Shown piece by piece: positions 1-7,400 of a stretch of DNA of 23,797 bases; the first letter of the stretch is position 1; every line of letters begins with the position of its first letter. Origin of the DNA: a virus; the IMG/VR virus record IMGVR_UViG_3300025011_002363, positions 1-23,797 of that record. The stretch is one strand, 5' to 3'. The notes below the pieces were generated by a model, which worked only from the letters and a program-made list of their open reading frames with translations, had not been told where the DNA came from and searched no databases. Position numbers and translations under genes: made by a program.

Positions 1-717
1 CCTGATTTCTTTTGCATCATCAGATCTTACTTCTGTAAGGGGAAAAACAACAAAATTTCCGCCCCACTGGTCATCGCTGCATTTTAAGGTTTGTGCGATG
101 TTGCTTACTGAGCCCCCATAAGTAATGTCACATATTTTTTCTTTATTTTTTCGGGGTTGATAATATATTTTATCTGCTTCTCGGATAGGAAATATTTGGG
201 ATCGGCTGTTTCCTCCATAATGTCCGACAATGAACACCCTTTCCCTGTTTTGTGGGACTCCGAAGTCTTTTGAATTAAGTATTTGCCATTCAACTCGATA
301 CCCAATACCGGTAAGAAGCCCAAGAATACTTTTGAAAGTTTGTCCTTCGTTGTGATTAAGCAAGCCTTTAACGTTTTCGAGTAAAATATATCGGGGTCTT
401 TTTTCTTTGCAAATCCGAATGATATCAAAAATGAGGCTGCCTCTTGAGTCTTCAAATCCCTGTCTTTTTCCAGCAATACTGAAAGCCTGGCAAGGAAATC
501 CTCCAACAAGGATATCGAAATCAGGCAATTCGCTTGGTTTAATTTTTGTTGCATCATGAATCTCCAATTCTTCACTTGTATCAAAATATGCCTTATATAA
601 AGCCCTTGAATGCGGATCTATTTCGCAAAAACCTATACTTTTAAATCCTGCATTATCAAATGCTAATTTAAATCCGCCGATGCCTGAAAACATATCGAGA
701 TATTTAATCAATTCCAT
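1..717 (-). CDS. DNA (cytosine-5) methyltransferase, N-terminal 239 residues (cut by window edge)
   Basis: Reading the minus strand from the ATG at 717-715 gives 239 codons without a stop, so the gene continues beyond position 1. The protein carries the ordered C5-methyltransferase motifs: motif I DMFSGIGGF at residues 8-16 (AdoMet binding), motif IV GGFPCQAFS at 72-80 with the catalytic Cys76, motif VI ENV at 114-116, and motif VIII QNRERV at 156-161. The target-recognition domain and motifs IX-X would lie outside the window. The enzyme would methylate cytosine at C5 in a short DNA site, probably to protect phage DNA from restriction. Its start overlaps the end of the portal gene by 14 bases, so it is probably translated from the packaging operon. 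Family assignment is certain; target sequence and role are unknown. Confidence 0.95.
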   Translation of the reverse strand, partial: MELIKYLDMFSGIGGFKLAFDNAGFKSIGFCEIDPHSRALYKAYFDTSEELEIHDATKIKPSELPDFDILVGGFPCQAFSIAGKRQGFEDSRGSLIFDIIRICKEKRPRYILLENVKGLLNHNEGQTFKSILGLLTGIGYRVEWQILNSKDFGVPQNRERVFIVGHYGGNSRSQIFPIREADKIYYQPRKNKEKICDITYGGSVSNIAQTLKCSDDQWGGNFVVFPLTEVRSDDAKEIR

Positions 718-2203
718 GCAAACGCCCCCAAATTTCTGAGATAAATATTATTTTTTCCAAAATTTTTTCAATTTTGTCTGTTTTAACCCCGTTTTTTGCA
801 AGTTTTTCCTGGATTTCTTCATAAGAACTTGCATTATTAACAAGGTCAAAAACAGATCCAAAAATATTTTTTGCCTGTTCCTGCAAATCTTCAACAGAAA
901 ACGAATCTATAAATTCATCTATAGCTTGCTGATCCGGAAACTCTGATTTTGATTCTTTGAACTCTTTAAAATTCTTTGCAGGTTTTAAATTCTGAGTATT
1001 GTTTTGATTTTCAGGTTTTGAAACTTCTATATCCTCTTCCTCAAAGCCATAGGTCTTCATTAAATATTCTTTTGTAAACTTAACCCCTGAATCAGAAAGA
1101 ATTTTATCCCGTTGAGCAATATTTAAATCAACATCTTCTATTTCATACATAGAAAAAACAGGAATATTAATCTGTTCTGAAAAATTTAATTCATAAATCC
1201 ACTTGATGAGATGATTTAAAGTTTTTTCAACCAGTTTTTTGTCAGCATCAATAATATCCTGGCGAACATCCATATGGGTTTTTGAAGCCGAATAGCTGCC
1301 TTTATTGCCAATTTCCGTTGTTAAAGTCTGTCCAAGTATTGCTTTAGAGATTTCAGCATTCATTTTATCGATAAGTTTTTCATAAATCTCTGCTGACGTG
1401 CTTTTTGCAGCTTCATGTATTTCTATTGAAGTATCATCAGGAATTACGGCTATTGCATCCTGAACCATAGAGTTTAAAACATCCGCAAGTTCTTCTGTAT
1501 CTTCAATTTCCGTTCCTCTAGGGTGTTTACCCACTAAAAACGGCATTCCGTATTTTTCTGTGAACGTTATCCAGAACCTTAATCCGCCGTTTTTTAATGT
1601 TACATTCCAAAAAATTCGGGATAATGTTCTTTCGCCGTAAGGGTTTTGATAGCTCGGATTATATTGAGGACAGAGAAACTTTTTATCCGGAAGTTCTTCA
1701 CCTTTGTAATTTTCTCTGGATTTGAATTTTAATTTATTATCATCGTCAAAAACAAACCATTCAGCAGGTTTAGCCTTTATTTCAGAAGGCAAAATCAAAT
1801 TTTCCTGTTTTTGCCATATTATTTCCAGAGGTTGAAACCCAAATAAAACTGCATCAAGGATTTCAGAGATTAATGTATATAAATCAAGATTATTAAAAAT
1901 ATTTTCAACAATTTGAGCCTGTTTGGATTTTGCCTTGCCTCTATCTATCTCCCATTCAAGAGAAAGAACTCCTGATTTTCTTGATTGAACGCAAGCCCAG
2001 ACATGCGGATCGCTTAAAAATCCCCTATATATTTTTATATCTTTTCCCTGTTTTCTTAGGACAGGGTCAGGATCAGGCAAATATAAACCTAGCGAACTGA
2101 AATCAAAAGAGCGTTTTCTCGTAGCAATTTCATTAGCAAGACTCGTGCTTTTGATTTCGCTGAAATTTATATATTCTCGTTCATTGATCCATAATTTTTT
2201 CAT
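704..2203 (-). CDS. Portal protein, Mu gp29-like (DUF935 family)
   Basis: This 499-residue protein matches the Mu gp29-like portal family in length and pattern. Signs are the early segment FLSDPHVWACVQSRKSGVLSL (about residues 62-82), the GFQPLEIIWQ segment near 118-127, and the following WFVFDDDNKLKF. Family members form the dodecameric ring at the capsid vertex through which the terminase pumps DNA and to which the tail is joined. The C-terminal 100 residues are charged and helical and could contact head-completion proteins. It lies just downstream of the large terminase and overlaps the methyltransferase start by 14 bases. An AAAGGGA sequence stands about nine bases before the ATG. In phage Mu the next gene is gp30-like; here a methyltransferase takes that place. 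No damage is visible in this gene. Confidence 0.9.
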   Translation of the reverse strand: MKKLWINEREYINFSEIKSTSLANEIATRKRSFDFSSLGLYLPDPDPVLRKQGKDIKIYRGFLSDPHVWACVQSRKSGVLSLEWEIDRGKAKSKQAQIVENIFNNLDLYTLISEILDAVLFGFQPLEIIWQKQENLILPSEIKAKPAEWFVFDDDNKLKFKSRENYKGEELPDKKFLCPQYNPSYQNPYGERTLSRIFWNVTLKNGGLRFWITFTEKYGMPFLVGKHPRGTEIEDTEELADVLNSMVQDAIAVIPDDTSIEIHEAAKSTSAEIYEKLIDKMNAEISKAILGQTLTTEIGNKGSYSASKTHMDVRQDIIDADKKLVEKTLNHLIKWIYELNFSEQINIPVFSMYEIEDVDLNIAQRDKILSDSGVKFTKEYLMKTYGFEEEDIEVSKPENQNNTQNLKPAKNFKEFKESKSEFPDQQAIDEFIDSFSVEDLQEQAKNIFGSVFDLVNNASSYEEIQEKLAKNGVKTDKIEKILEKIIFISEIWGRLHGID

Positions 2204-2267
2204 TACAAAAAGTCCCTTTAATAAGTTTTAAAGCGGGTTTTGATATTTTATTTTTTTAAAAGGTTAT

Positions 2268-2714
2268 CTAATCGTCATCCCAGTCTGTTTTTTCATACAG
2301 ACCTTTTGTCATATCTATACTTTCCCACCTTCGGCGCGTTGCTACATGAATCGGACCTTTATAATTTTCCGCCGCATGAAGTGCAAGTGCTAAAGCCCAG
2401 AACCTGTCCGCATGACCTGATGCATCTGATTTTTCAACATCAAACCTGATATTTCCTGACGATGTTGTTGTTCTTCTAATAGAATGCAGGTCTTCTCTGA
2501 GTTCCGGATCATTCGACGGAATGTAAACAGTTTTGTCTTCAAAGTTTGTTCTGAGTCCATATGCAAGTTCCTCTTTGACTTTAGGGTTAAAATTAATGCC
2601 TTCAACTCTGTATTTACCGAATTTATTCCGTGCAGATTCTGCTAAAGGCATTCCAAGTCCGGTAGCGTCAATACAGCACCGTCTGAGTTTTTTGTGCTTC
2701 AATATTTTTGCCAA
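2268..2714 (-). pseudogene. Large terminase, C-terminal nuclease fragment (gp28-like, frameshifted)
   Basis: This reading frame holds the second half of the large terminase nuclease domain. CIDATGLG (fragment residues 14-21) carries the second acidic residue and SGHADRFWALALAL (99-112) the third Asp of the RNase H-like metal site. The first acidic residue is in the fragment ending at 2699. The only possible starts are internal, such as a TTG at 2714 inside the helix FRFQEEVLAKILKHKK, and no ribosome binding site is apparent, so I read it as the severed C-terminus rather than a separate gene. The frame relationship to the N-terminal fragment equals loss of one base modulo 3. About 15 residues between DLTVIW and FRFQEE also seem missing compared with my memory of the family, so a deletion near 49 bases is as likely as a single-base loss. 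Confidence 0.82.
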
Positions 2715-3586
2715 AACTTCTTCCTGAAACCGGAATTCAGAACCCAGATTACTGTTAAGTCTTTTGTTCTGCCAATATCCATTCCGACATACAAATCACC
2801 TGTTATTTTTTCAAGTGATTTAAGGACATTATCAAGTTCACAACTTGCAATCATTTCATATGGAAGGAATACGGTTGCTTCATCTATTGCAACACAACAA
2901 TACTCCTGATGCCAGATGGATTCATCAACACATTTTGCCTGTTGTTCTTTAAGCCAATTTTGTTTTTCTTCTTCTGTTATTTTTCTTTGACAAATTTTAT
3001 CAACAAGTCCTTCATTAACTGCAGTCTGTATAGGCGTTGTATGCAAACTCCAAGCAATCTTATCCTTTTTTATATCTTCGATAAATTTAAAAAATCTACA
3101 GCTTTGTCCGTTATGAGTTGATAAAATTCTTATTGGAAATCCCCATGTATTGCAAGGACTTGCAGCAGCCCATAAATCATCCGCATTATTATGGTGTGCA
3201 AATTCATCCAGTACAACCTTTCCGCCTTTGCTCCTGAAAGCTTTGGGGTTGGAGCTTAATGCATGAATCTTTGTACCATTAGCAAATTCAATAACAAAAG
3301 CTTTAATATCGTTTTCTGAATCTATGACTACATTTCCCAGATATCTTGCAGTTTTATCAAAAAGTTTTGTCCATTTTTCGCAGTATTCAATATATTCCTT
3401 TGCGGCAGATTCATCAGCAGAAGAAAACCAGACAGACGGGACTTTTTTCTCCACGCAATCTCTTACATCTTCATAACTTTGAACATAAGTAGCCCCAATA
3501 CGTCTCGATTTCTCCCAAATTTTTATTTGAGATTTATCATTGAGCCACCTGAGCTGATATGGAAGAAAATGCTTATTCAGATTCAT
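2699..3586 (-). pseudogene. Large terminase, N-terminal ATPase fragment (gp28-like, frameshifted)
   Basis: This fragment of about 295 residues contains the packaging ATPase: a Walker A-like EKSRRIGAT at residues 25-33, Walker B plus catalytic acid VVLDEFAHH at 124-132, and the first nuclease Asp in VGMDIGRTKDLTV (Asp270). It then runs into an out-of-frame tail (FRKKFWQKY) and stops. An upstream ATG at 3616 is possible, but the ATG at 3586 is better: GAGG lies about nine bases before it, and it starts one base after the small-terminase stop. An intact protein would translocate DNA into the capsid and cut the concatemer or, in transposable phages, host-flanked genomes. As it stands the nuclease active site is split between two frames, so packaging should fail unless the break is a sequence error. 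Confidence 0.88.
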
Positions 3587-3587
3587 A

Positions 3588-4028
3588 TTATATTGCCTCA
3601 TTATTGGAATCATCATGGCTAATGCCTAGGATTTCTTCTTCAATTAGCCTTATAGCTTCAGGAGTTAAGCCTTTTTTCTCTTCTGAAGATTCTTTTTTAC
3701 TTGCAATATCTTCATATTCTTTAACTTTTATAATTGAAGGGAGAACTCTTGCAAATGTATTCATTCTCGTATAATCAATTTTTTCACCATTATCAAGATC
3801 TTTCTCTATTGAATCCATTATTTTTTGAGCAAAACTATACAATCTTTCATGAAACATTTGCCTGCTTTTTAAATAAAGTTCTCTTTTTGTATTCCAATCT
3901 CCAGTTGCTCCCCACCTGCGAAGAGTTCGTTCATTAGTATTCAATTTTGAAGCTATTTCTTCAAATGTCATTTGTTCAATTACATACATTCTTTCAGCTT
4001 CTGTAGAGAGAAGATGTATTTTTGTCAA
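3588..4028 (-). CDS. Small terminase subunit, Mu gp27-like DNA-binding protein
   Basis: This 146-residue protein opens with a helix-turn-helix (about residues 15-45; MTFEEIASKLNTNERTLRRW is the recognition unit), then a helical middle and a charged C-terminus. Its size, the HTH and its place directly before the large terminase fit the Mu gp27-like small terminase family, which binds the packaging start site and recruits the large subunit. The start is a TTG at 4028-4026; AAGGGG about eight bases upstream supports it, and no ATG lies nearer. It heads the minus-strand operon that continues through terminase, portal and methyltransferase. Transcription probably starts in the divergent region 4029-4277. 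The functional assignment rests on context and HTH rather than on strong sequence memory. Confidence 0.78.
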   Translation of the reverse strand: MTKIHLLSTEAERMYVIEQMTFEEIASKLNTNERTLRRWGATGDWNTKRELYLKSRQMFHERLYSFAQKIMDSIEKDLDNGEKIDYTRMNTFARVLPSIIKVKEYEDIASKKESSEEKKGLTPEAIRLIEEEILGISHDDSNNEAI

Positions 4029-4073
4029 AATATTTCCCCTTTAAGTAATTTTTGTGAATTTGCATAGGAAGTT

Positions 4074-4097
4074 AGAGTCCTAATGGAACTCTTTTTT
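4074..4097 (+). terminator. Weak hairpin followed by T6, plus-strand sense
   Basis: AGAGTCC pairs with GG-A-ACTCT (one bulged A, loop TAAT) and is followed by six T residues at 4092-4097, the form of a weak rho-independent terminator reading on the plus strand. No plus-strand gene lies just before it, so it might stop antisense transcription across the small-terminase gene. It is also inside the 5' leader of the minus-strand operon. The stem is short and the call is tentative. Confidence 0.25.
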
Positions 4098-4148
4098 ATA
4101 AAATATTTTTGAAAACTTTATTTTTTTATCAAATTAACATATATTTTG

Positions 4149-4197
4149 TCCCATTTATAGTGATTTTGGGGACAACCAATATTCACTATAAATGGGA
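4149..4197. promoter_or_regulatory. Perfect 15-base inverted repeat in the divergent late promoter region
   Basis: TCCCATTTATAGTGA (4149-4163) and its exact complement TCACTATAAATGGGA (4183-4197) flank a 19-base spacer. Each outward strand therefore reads the same TCACTATAAATGGGA toward its own operon. A TATAAA lies in each copy (4187-4192 plus; 4159-4154 minus) and could act as a -10 box; no good -35 is visible at 17 bases. The arms extend outward with four more A-T pairs after one G-T position. I infer a two-sided operator or activator site controlling both the packaging and the head operons. An RNA hairpin role is the alternative. Confidence 0.6.
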
Positions 4198-4277
4198 TAA
4201 AAAGCAGTTTATACTACATTTTAGATTTTCAAAAAAATAATTTTAAAAAACATAACCTAAACATAGGGGGATTTTCT

Positions 4278-5321
4278 ATGAAATTTTTTGAGGTATTTAA
4301 AGCAGGAAACTATCCGCAGGGAGTTTTTTCCATGGAAGATGTTGAAACCCTTGCTAAAAATTACGATCCGAAATTTTGTGAAGCACCGATTACTCTCGAC
4401 CATGAACAAAAAGGACCGGCTTACGGTTGGGTATCAGAATTAAAATCAGAAAACGGCAAGCTTAAAGCATCCTTCAGGGATGTTGCGGGTGAGTTAAAAG
4501 ATTTTGTACAAAGCGGCAAATATAAAAAAATTTCTGTAGAAATATACAAAGAACTTGAAGGAAAAAAACCGTATTTAAAAGCTGTTTCTTTTCTTGGAGC
4601 TTGTATTCCGCAAGTTAAAGGAATGGAGCCGGTGGAATTTAAAGACGGCGAATCTGAAATTTATATTTTTGAAATTGAAGAAAAAGTAGAAATAAAAACG
4701 GAAATTAAGACTAAAAATAAACCTACAGAGAATGCGGAAGAAACTCCTGAAATCAAGACGACTGAAGAACTTGTAAAACTGCAAAACCAAATTTCTGAAC
4801 TTGAAAGTCAAATTGTGCTTTTCATCGACCAGCCCAATGTATCTAAAAATAATGACCTTGTAGCAAAACTTCAAGAAAAAGTTGAAAAAATGTCTGTGCA
4901 TATTTTAACAATGCAGGATGAGTCAATCGCACGGCAAAAAGCAGAACAGGAACTCCATAAACTCAAACTGCATATCAAAACCAATGAATTTGAGCAGTTT
5001 TTAAACCAACAAATGTCTTTAGGAAATCTTACGCCGGTTCAAAAAGATCTGAGCTTAAAAATATTCAAAGCTCTTGATAACGTCAAAAAATTTGATGAAT
5101 CCGATTATGTAGAAGAATTTAAGCAATTTATCAAGACTTTTCCAAAACAGGTTGAATTTGATGAAATTGCGACCAAGAAAAAACAAGAAAATATCACGGA
5201 AGAATCAAACGAATTTTCATACGCAAGTGAAGACAGCCTCTCTATCTACAATGAGGCAAAACAAATAGCAGAAAGGGATCATATCTCTTTCAAAGATGCT
5301 CTCTTAAAACTACACGAGTAA
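4278..5321 (+). CDS. Head maturation protease with C-terminal scaffold (Mu-like prophage I protein)
   Basis: This 347-residue protein begins with the typical Mu gpI pattern. MKFFEVFKAGNYPQG, then the PITLDHEQKGPAYGWVSEL segment (about residues 37-55) and KKISVEIYKEL followed by AVSFLGACIPQVKGM (about 107-121), mark the protease domain. From about residue 125 the protein is strongly charged and predicted coiled coil, with repeated E/K runs, matching the scaffold half that is removed or released during capsid maturation. In Mu an internal start makes a separate scaffold form; an internal start here (for example the ATG near 4891 or 4912) is possible but unproven. It is the first gene of the plus-strand operon, has AGGGGG eight bases before its ATG, and lies directly before the major capsid gene. 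Confidence 0.88.
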   Translation: MKFFEVFKAGNYPQGVFSMEDVETLAKNYDPKFCEAPITLDHEQKGPAYGWVSELKSENGKLKASFRDVAGELKDFVQSGKYKKISVEIYKELEGKKPYLKAVSFLGACIPQVKGMEPVEFKDGESEIYIFEIEEKVEIKTEIKTKNKPTENAEETPEIKTTEELVKLQNQISELESQIVLFIDQPNVSKNNDLVAKLQEKVEKMSVHILTMQDESIARQKAEQELHKLKLHIKTNEFEQFLNQQMSLGNLTPVQKDLSLKIFKALDNVKKFDESDYVEEFKQFIKTFPKQVEFDEIATKKKQENITEESNEFSYASEDSLSIYNEAKQIAERDHISFKDALLKLHE

Positions 5322-5334
5322 AAAATGTGGAATC

Positions 5335-5354
5335 GGAGGGGCTTTTGCTCCTCC
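5335..5354 (+). other. GC-rich hairpin between scaffold and capsid genes
   Basis: GGAGGGGC pairs with GCTCCTCC around a TTTT loop (eight pairs, one of them G-U). It follows the protease stop by 13 bases and precedes the capsid gene by 50. It lacks a T-run, so it is a poor terminator. An mRNA-processing or stability element that raises capsid expression is a reasonable guess, not shown. Confidence 0.45.
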
Positions 5355-5404
5355 TTCCAAAACACAAGGAATTCAAAAGTTTAGAATAACCATAGGAGTT
5401 TATT

Positions 5405-5797
5405 ATGGGCAGATTAGAGGATTTACGGATAAATGCGTATTTATCCGAAGTGGCAAGAGGCTACACAAATTCGGCTTTTATCGCTGATTCTTTGTTTCCT
5501 ACAGTTGAATCCGACCTGGAAAAGGTTGAAATATTTGAATTTAACAAGGAAGCTTTTCAGGTTTACGGTACTGAGCGTGCCATAAGAGCAGAATCAAACG
5601 TTGTAAGTCCGAAAAGATTTAACAAAAAACTTACGACTTTAACAGAACACGATCTGGCTTATCCCATTGATTACAGGGAAGAAGAGGAATCCAAGAAAGT
5701 AAAATTACAACTTCACGCAACAAACGTAGTAACAGAAGGACTTAAGCTTAAGCAGGAAAAACAATGCGCCGACTTGGTTCAAGACCCTGCAAATTAG
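5405..5797 (+). pseudogene. Major capsid protein, N-terminal 130 residues up to an in-frame TAG
   Basis: The frame opens at 5405 after a CATAGGAG ribosome site and is intact for 130 codons until TAG at 5795-5797. Reading continues in the same frame, without another stop, to 6319, so the whole gene would encode about 304 residues. Size, order (directly after the protease/scaffold) and the conserved-looking junction DPAN-stop-PTGNK identify it as the major head protein, presumably HK97 fold. The position is usually Tyr in my memory of related proteins, which would need one change (TAT or TAC to TAG); a CAG to TAG change from Gln is also possible. The N-terminal part alone lacks most of the fold and should not assemble. 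Confidence 0.8.
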
Positions 5798-6319
5798 CCT
5801 ACAGGAAATAAGATTATACTTTCCGGTACCTCAAAATTTACTGTAGATGGCTCTGACCCAATCGGCGTTATTGAAGATGCCAAAGATGCTGTAGCCACAA
5901 AAATCGCTCAAGAGCCTAACACTATGGTTATCGGACACGAAAGTTGGAAGGCTTTAAAGCGCCATAAACAAATCAGGGACTTAATAAGCGATAATCAGAA
6001 CAAAATTATAACAATAAATTTCCTGAAAGAAATTTTTGAAATCCCCAATATTATTGTTGGTCGGGCGGTTTTTATCGATCAGAATAATGAATTTGTCAAA
6101 ATTTGGAAAGACAACATTGTACTAGCTTACGTTCCAAATTTAAGCGTAAGAACCGAATATGACCCGTCTTTTGCATATCTTATCAAAAAGAAAAACGCTC
6201 TTAATGTTGATGAGTACAAAAAAGAAGGCAACAAGCTCAGATATATCAGGGCTACAGATATATACACACCTTTTATGGTCGGCCCCGAAGCCGGTTATTT
6301 GATAGGTGATACCAACTAA
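5798..6319 (+). pseudogene. Major capsid protein, C-terminal 173 residues after the in-frame TAG
   Basis: This is the same reading frame as 5405-5797, continuing from PTGNKIILSGTSKF to the TAA at 6319. An internal ATG at 5924 could start a shorter product (from MVIGHESWKAL), but no good ribosome site precedes it. The segment from about 5906 onward (NTMVIGHESWKAL through NIIVGRAVFI, then VRTEYDPSFAY) has the look of the central and peripheral capsid domains. Codon use matches the flanking head genes, so the segment seems to have been under selection until recently. Normal stop: TAA, followed after 52 bases by the next head gene. Confidence 0.8.
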
Positions 6320-6371
6320 TACTCGATAAAAGAGTAAAAAACAAAATATTTAAAACAAATAGGAGGCTAAA

Positions 6372-6617
6372 ATGCCTAAATATACAGTAAAAGGAACTAA
6401 TATCCTGCATAACGGCAAGGTTTATGCCGAAGGGACAACAATCGAACTTAGCGAAAATCAGGCAAAATCTCTTGCTGATTTTCTGGAATCTGTTCCGGAA
6501 ACAAAAAAAGAAACTCCAAAACAGGAAGAAAACACTCCAGATAAACCTGCAAAAGAAACCAAAACTCAGGCTAAAACTTCAAAAGAGCCTGAAAACAAAG
6601 AAGAGGGAGGTAATTAA
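6372..6617 (+). CDS. Small head-region protein, Mu gp35-like
   Basis: This 81-residue protein has a compact N-terminal module (MPKYTVKGTNILHNGKVY, then EGTTIELSENQAKSLADFL), followed by a low-complexity tail of about 40 residues rich in Lys, Glu, Pro and Thr. The N-terminal pattern and position between major capsid and DUF2190 genes match the small gp35-like proteins of Mu-type phages. These have no well-established biochemical role; they may bind the capsid or a head-completion protein. AGGAGG stands six bases before the ATG, and the stop overlaps the next ATG by one base (TAATG). The disordered tail suggests a flexible surface extension. Confidence 0.7.
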   Translation: MPKYTVKGTNILHNGKVYAEGTTIELSENQAKSLADFLESVPETKKETPKQEENTPDKPAKETKTQAKTSKEPENKEEGGN

Positions 6618-6952
6618 TGGAAAGGCTGTACAAACCTCTTTTAATGGAAACCGTTAAAGCTACTGTTGACCTTGACAAACAAAGATTTATCGGATTTGAC
6701 GGAAATTACTGCACTGCAAACTCAAAAGCTCTCGGAGTTTGCGATGTTGAAATCGAAGCAGGTCAATATGCTCCTGTAGCTTTGTTCGGAATCTTACTTG
6801 TACAAACAGCAGCTGCAATTACAGCAGGGAGTAAGGTCGCATCAGATGCAAGCGGTTATGCAGTAGCCTATACGACAGGTGAAATTAACGGCTATGCTCT
6901 TGATGCTGCGGAGGGGGTAGGGGAAGTCATCAGAATTGCAAGGGGTATATAA
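6617..6952 (+). CDS. DUF2190 family protein, probable capsid decoration (cement) protein
   Basis: This 111-residue protein has the DUF2190 pattern: repeated small residues with Gly and Ala, KALGVCDVEIEAGQYAPVALFG (about residues 37-58), ITAGSKVASDASGYAV (about 70-85), and the terminal segment GYALDAAEGVGEVIRIARG. Family members are found beside major capsid genes and several act as capsid-stabilising trimers on the outer shell. The gene starts at the ATG overlapping the previous stop, with GGGAGG seven bases upstream. It lies between capsid and connector genes, as expected. No defects seen. Confidence 0.82.
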   Translation: MERLYKPLLMETVKATVDLDKQRFIGFDGNYCTANSKALGVCDVEIEAGQYAPVALFGILLVQTAAAITAGSKVASDASGYAVAYTTGEINGYALDAAEGVGEVIRIARGI

Positions 6953-6955
6953 AAG

Positions 6956-7390
6956 ATGCCCTATTGCAATCCGGATGACATAAAACAGCAGGTAACAGAA
7001 GCAACATTAATTGAGATTACTGATGACAATCTTGCAGGTGAAATTAATGCAGCAGTTGTCAATGAAGCGATTTTATATTCGGCAACCATTATTGACGGGT
7101 ATTTAAGAGGTCGATACACGCTTCCGCTTCCAACTATTCCTGAAATTGTCAAAATCCTTGCAGTTGATTTAAGTATTTTCAGGCTTTATTTAAGAAGATT
7201 TCACACCGATATGCCTGATTCTATTAATGATAAGTACAAAAATTCTATAAAACTGCTTGAGCAGATTCAAAAAGGAATCATTTCTCTCGGCATTGAAACC
7301 GCCGGAACGCCTCCAAAATGCGGAGAATACAGGACAAATAAGACCTATCGAGATAGAGAATTCCCTAAAATATTTCTGGATACATTCTGA
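6956..7390 (+). CDS. Head-tail connector protein, Mu gp36-like (DUF1320)
   Basis: This 144-residue protein begins MPYCNPDDIKQQ, a hallmark of the gp36-like DUF1320 family, and continues with the conserved helical segment around IDGYLRGRYTLPLP (residues 46-59) and VDLSIFRLYLRR. Related proteins are thought to form the adaptor ring beneath the portal. The last 30 residues (from about GTPPKCGEYRTNKTYRDREFP) are basic and probably flexible. It follows the cement protein by three bases and precedes the gp37-like gene by ten, in one operon. No lesion seen. Confidence 0.85.
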   Translation: MPYCNPDDIKQQVTEATLIEITDDNLAGEINAAVVNEAILYSATIIDGYLRGRYTLPLPTIPEIVKILAVDLSIFRLYLRRFHTDMPDSINDKYKNSIKLLEQIQKGIISLGIETAGTPPKCGEYRTNKTYRDREFPKIFLDTF

Positions 7391-7400
7391 GGTACGGAAA

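Noticed and set aside
105-584. A 159-residue minus-strand reading frame.
   Set aside because: It overlaps in another frame the methyltransferase, whose catalytic motifs all lie in the frame starting at 717.
4183-4197. Resemblance of TCACTATAAATGGGA to the T7 RNA polymerase promoter core (TCACTATAGGGA).
   Set aside because: The match is interrupted by AAT, the upstream half is absent, no phage-type RNA polymerase is visible, and the phage is Mu/P2-like, which uses host polymerase.
5335-5354. Rho-independent terminator between protease and capsid genes.
   Set aside because: The stem is good but no T-run follows, and stopping transcription before the capsid gene would make no sense.
5795-5797. 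Genetic-code change with TAG read as an amino acid.
   Set aside because: TAG properly ends the tail tube frame (9562), chaperone E (9859) and distal fibre (19647), and the four frameshifts elsewhere cannot be explained by recoding.
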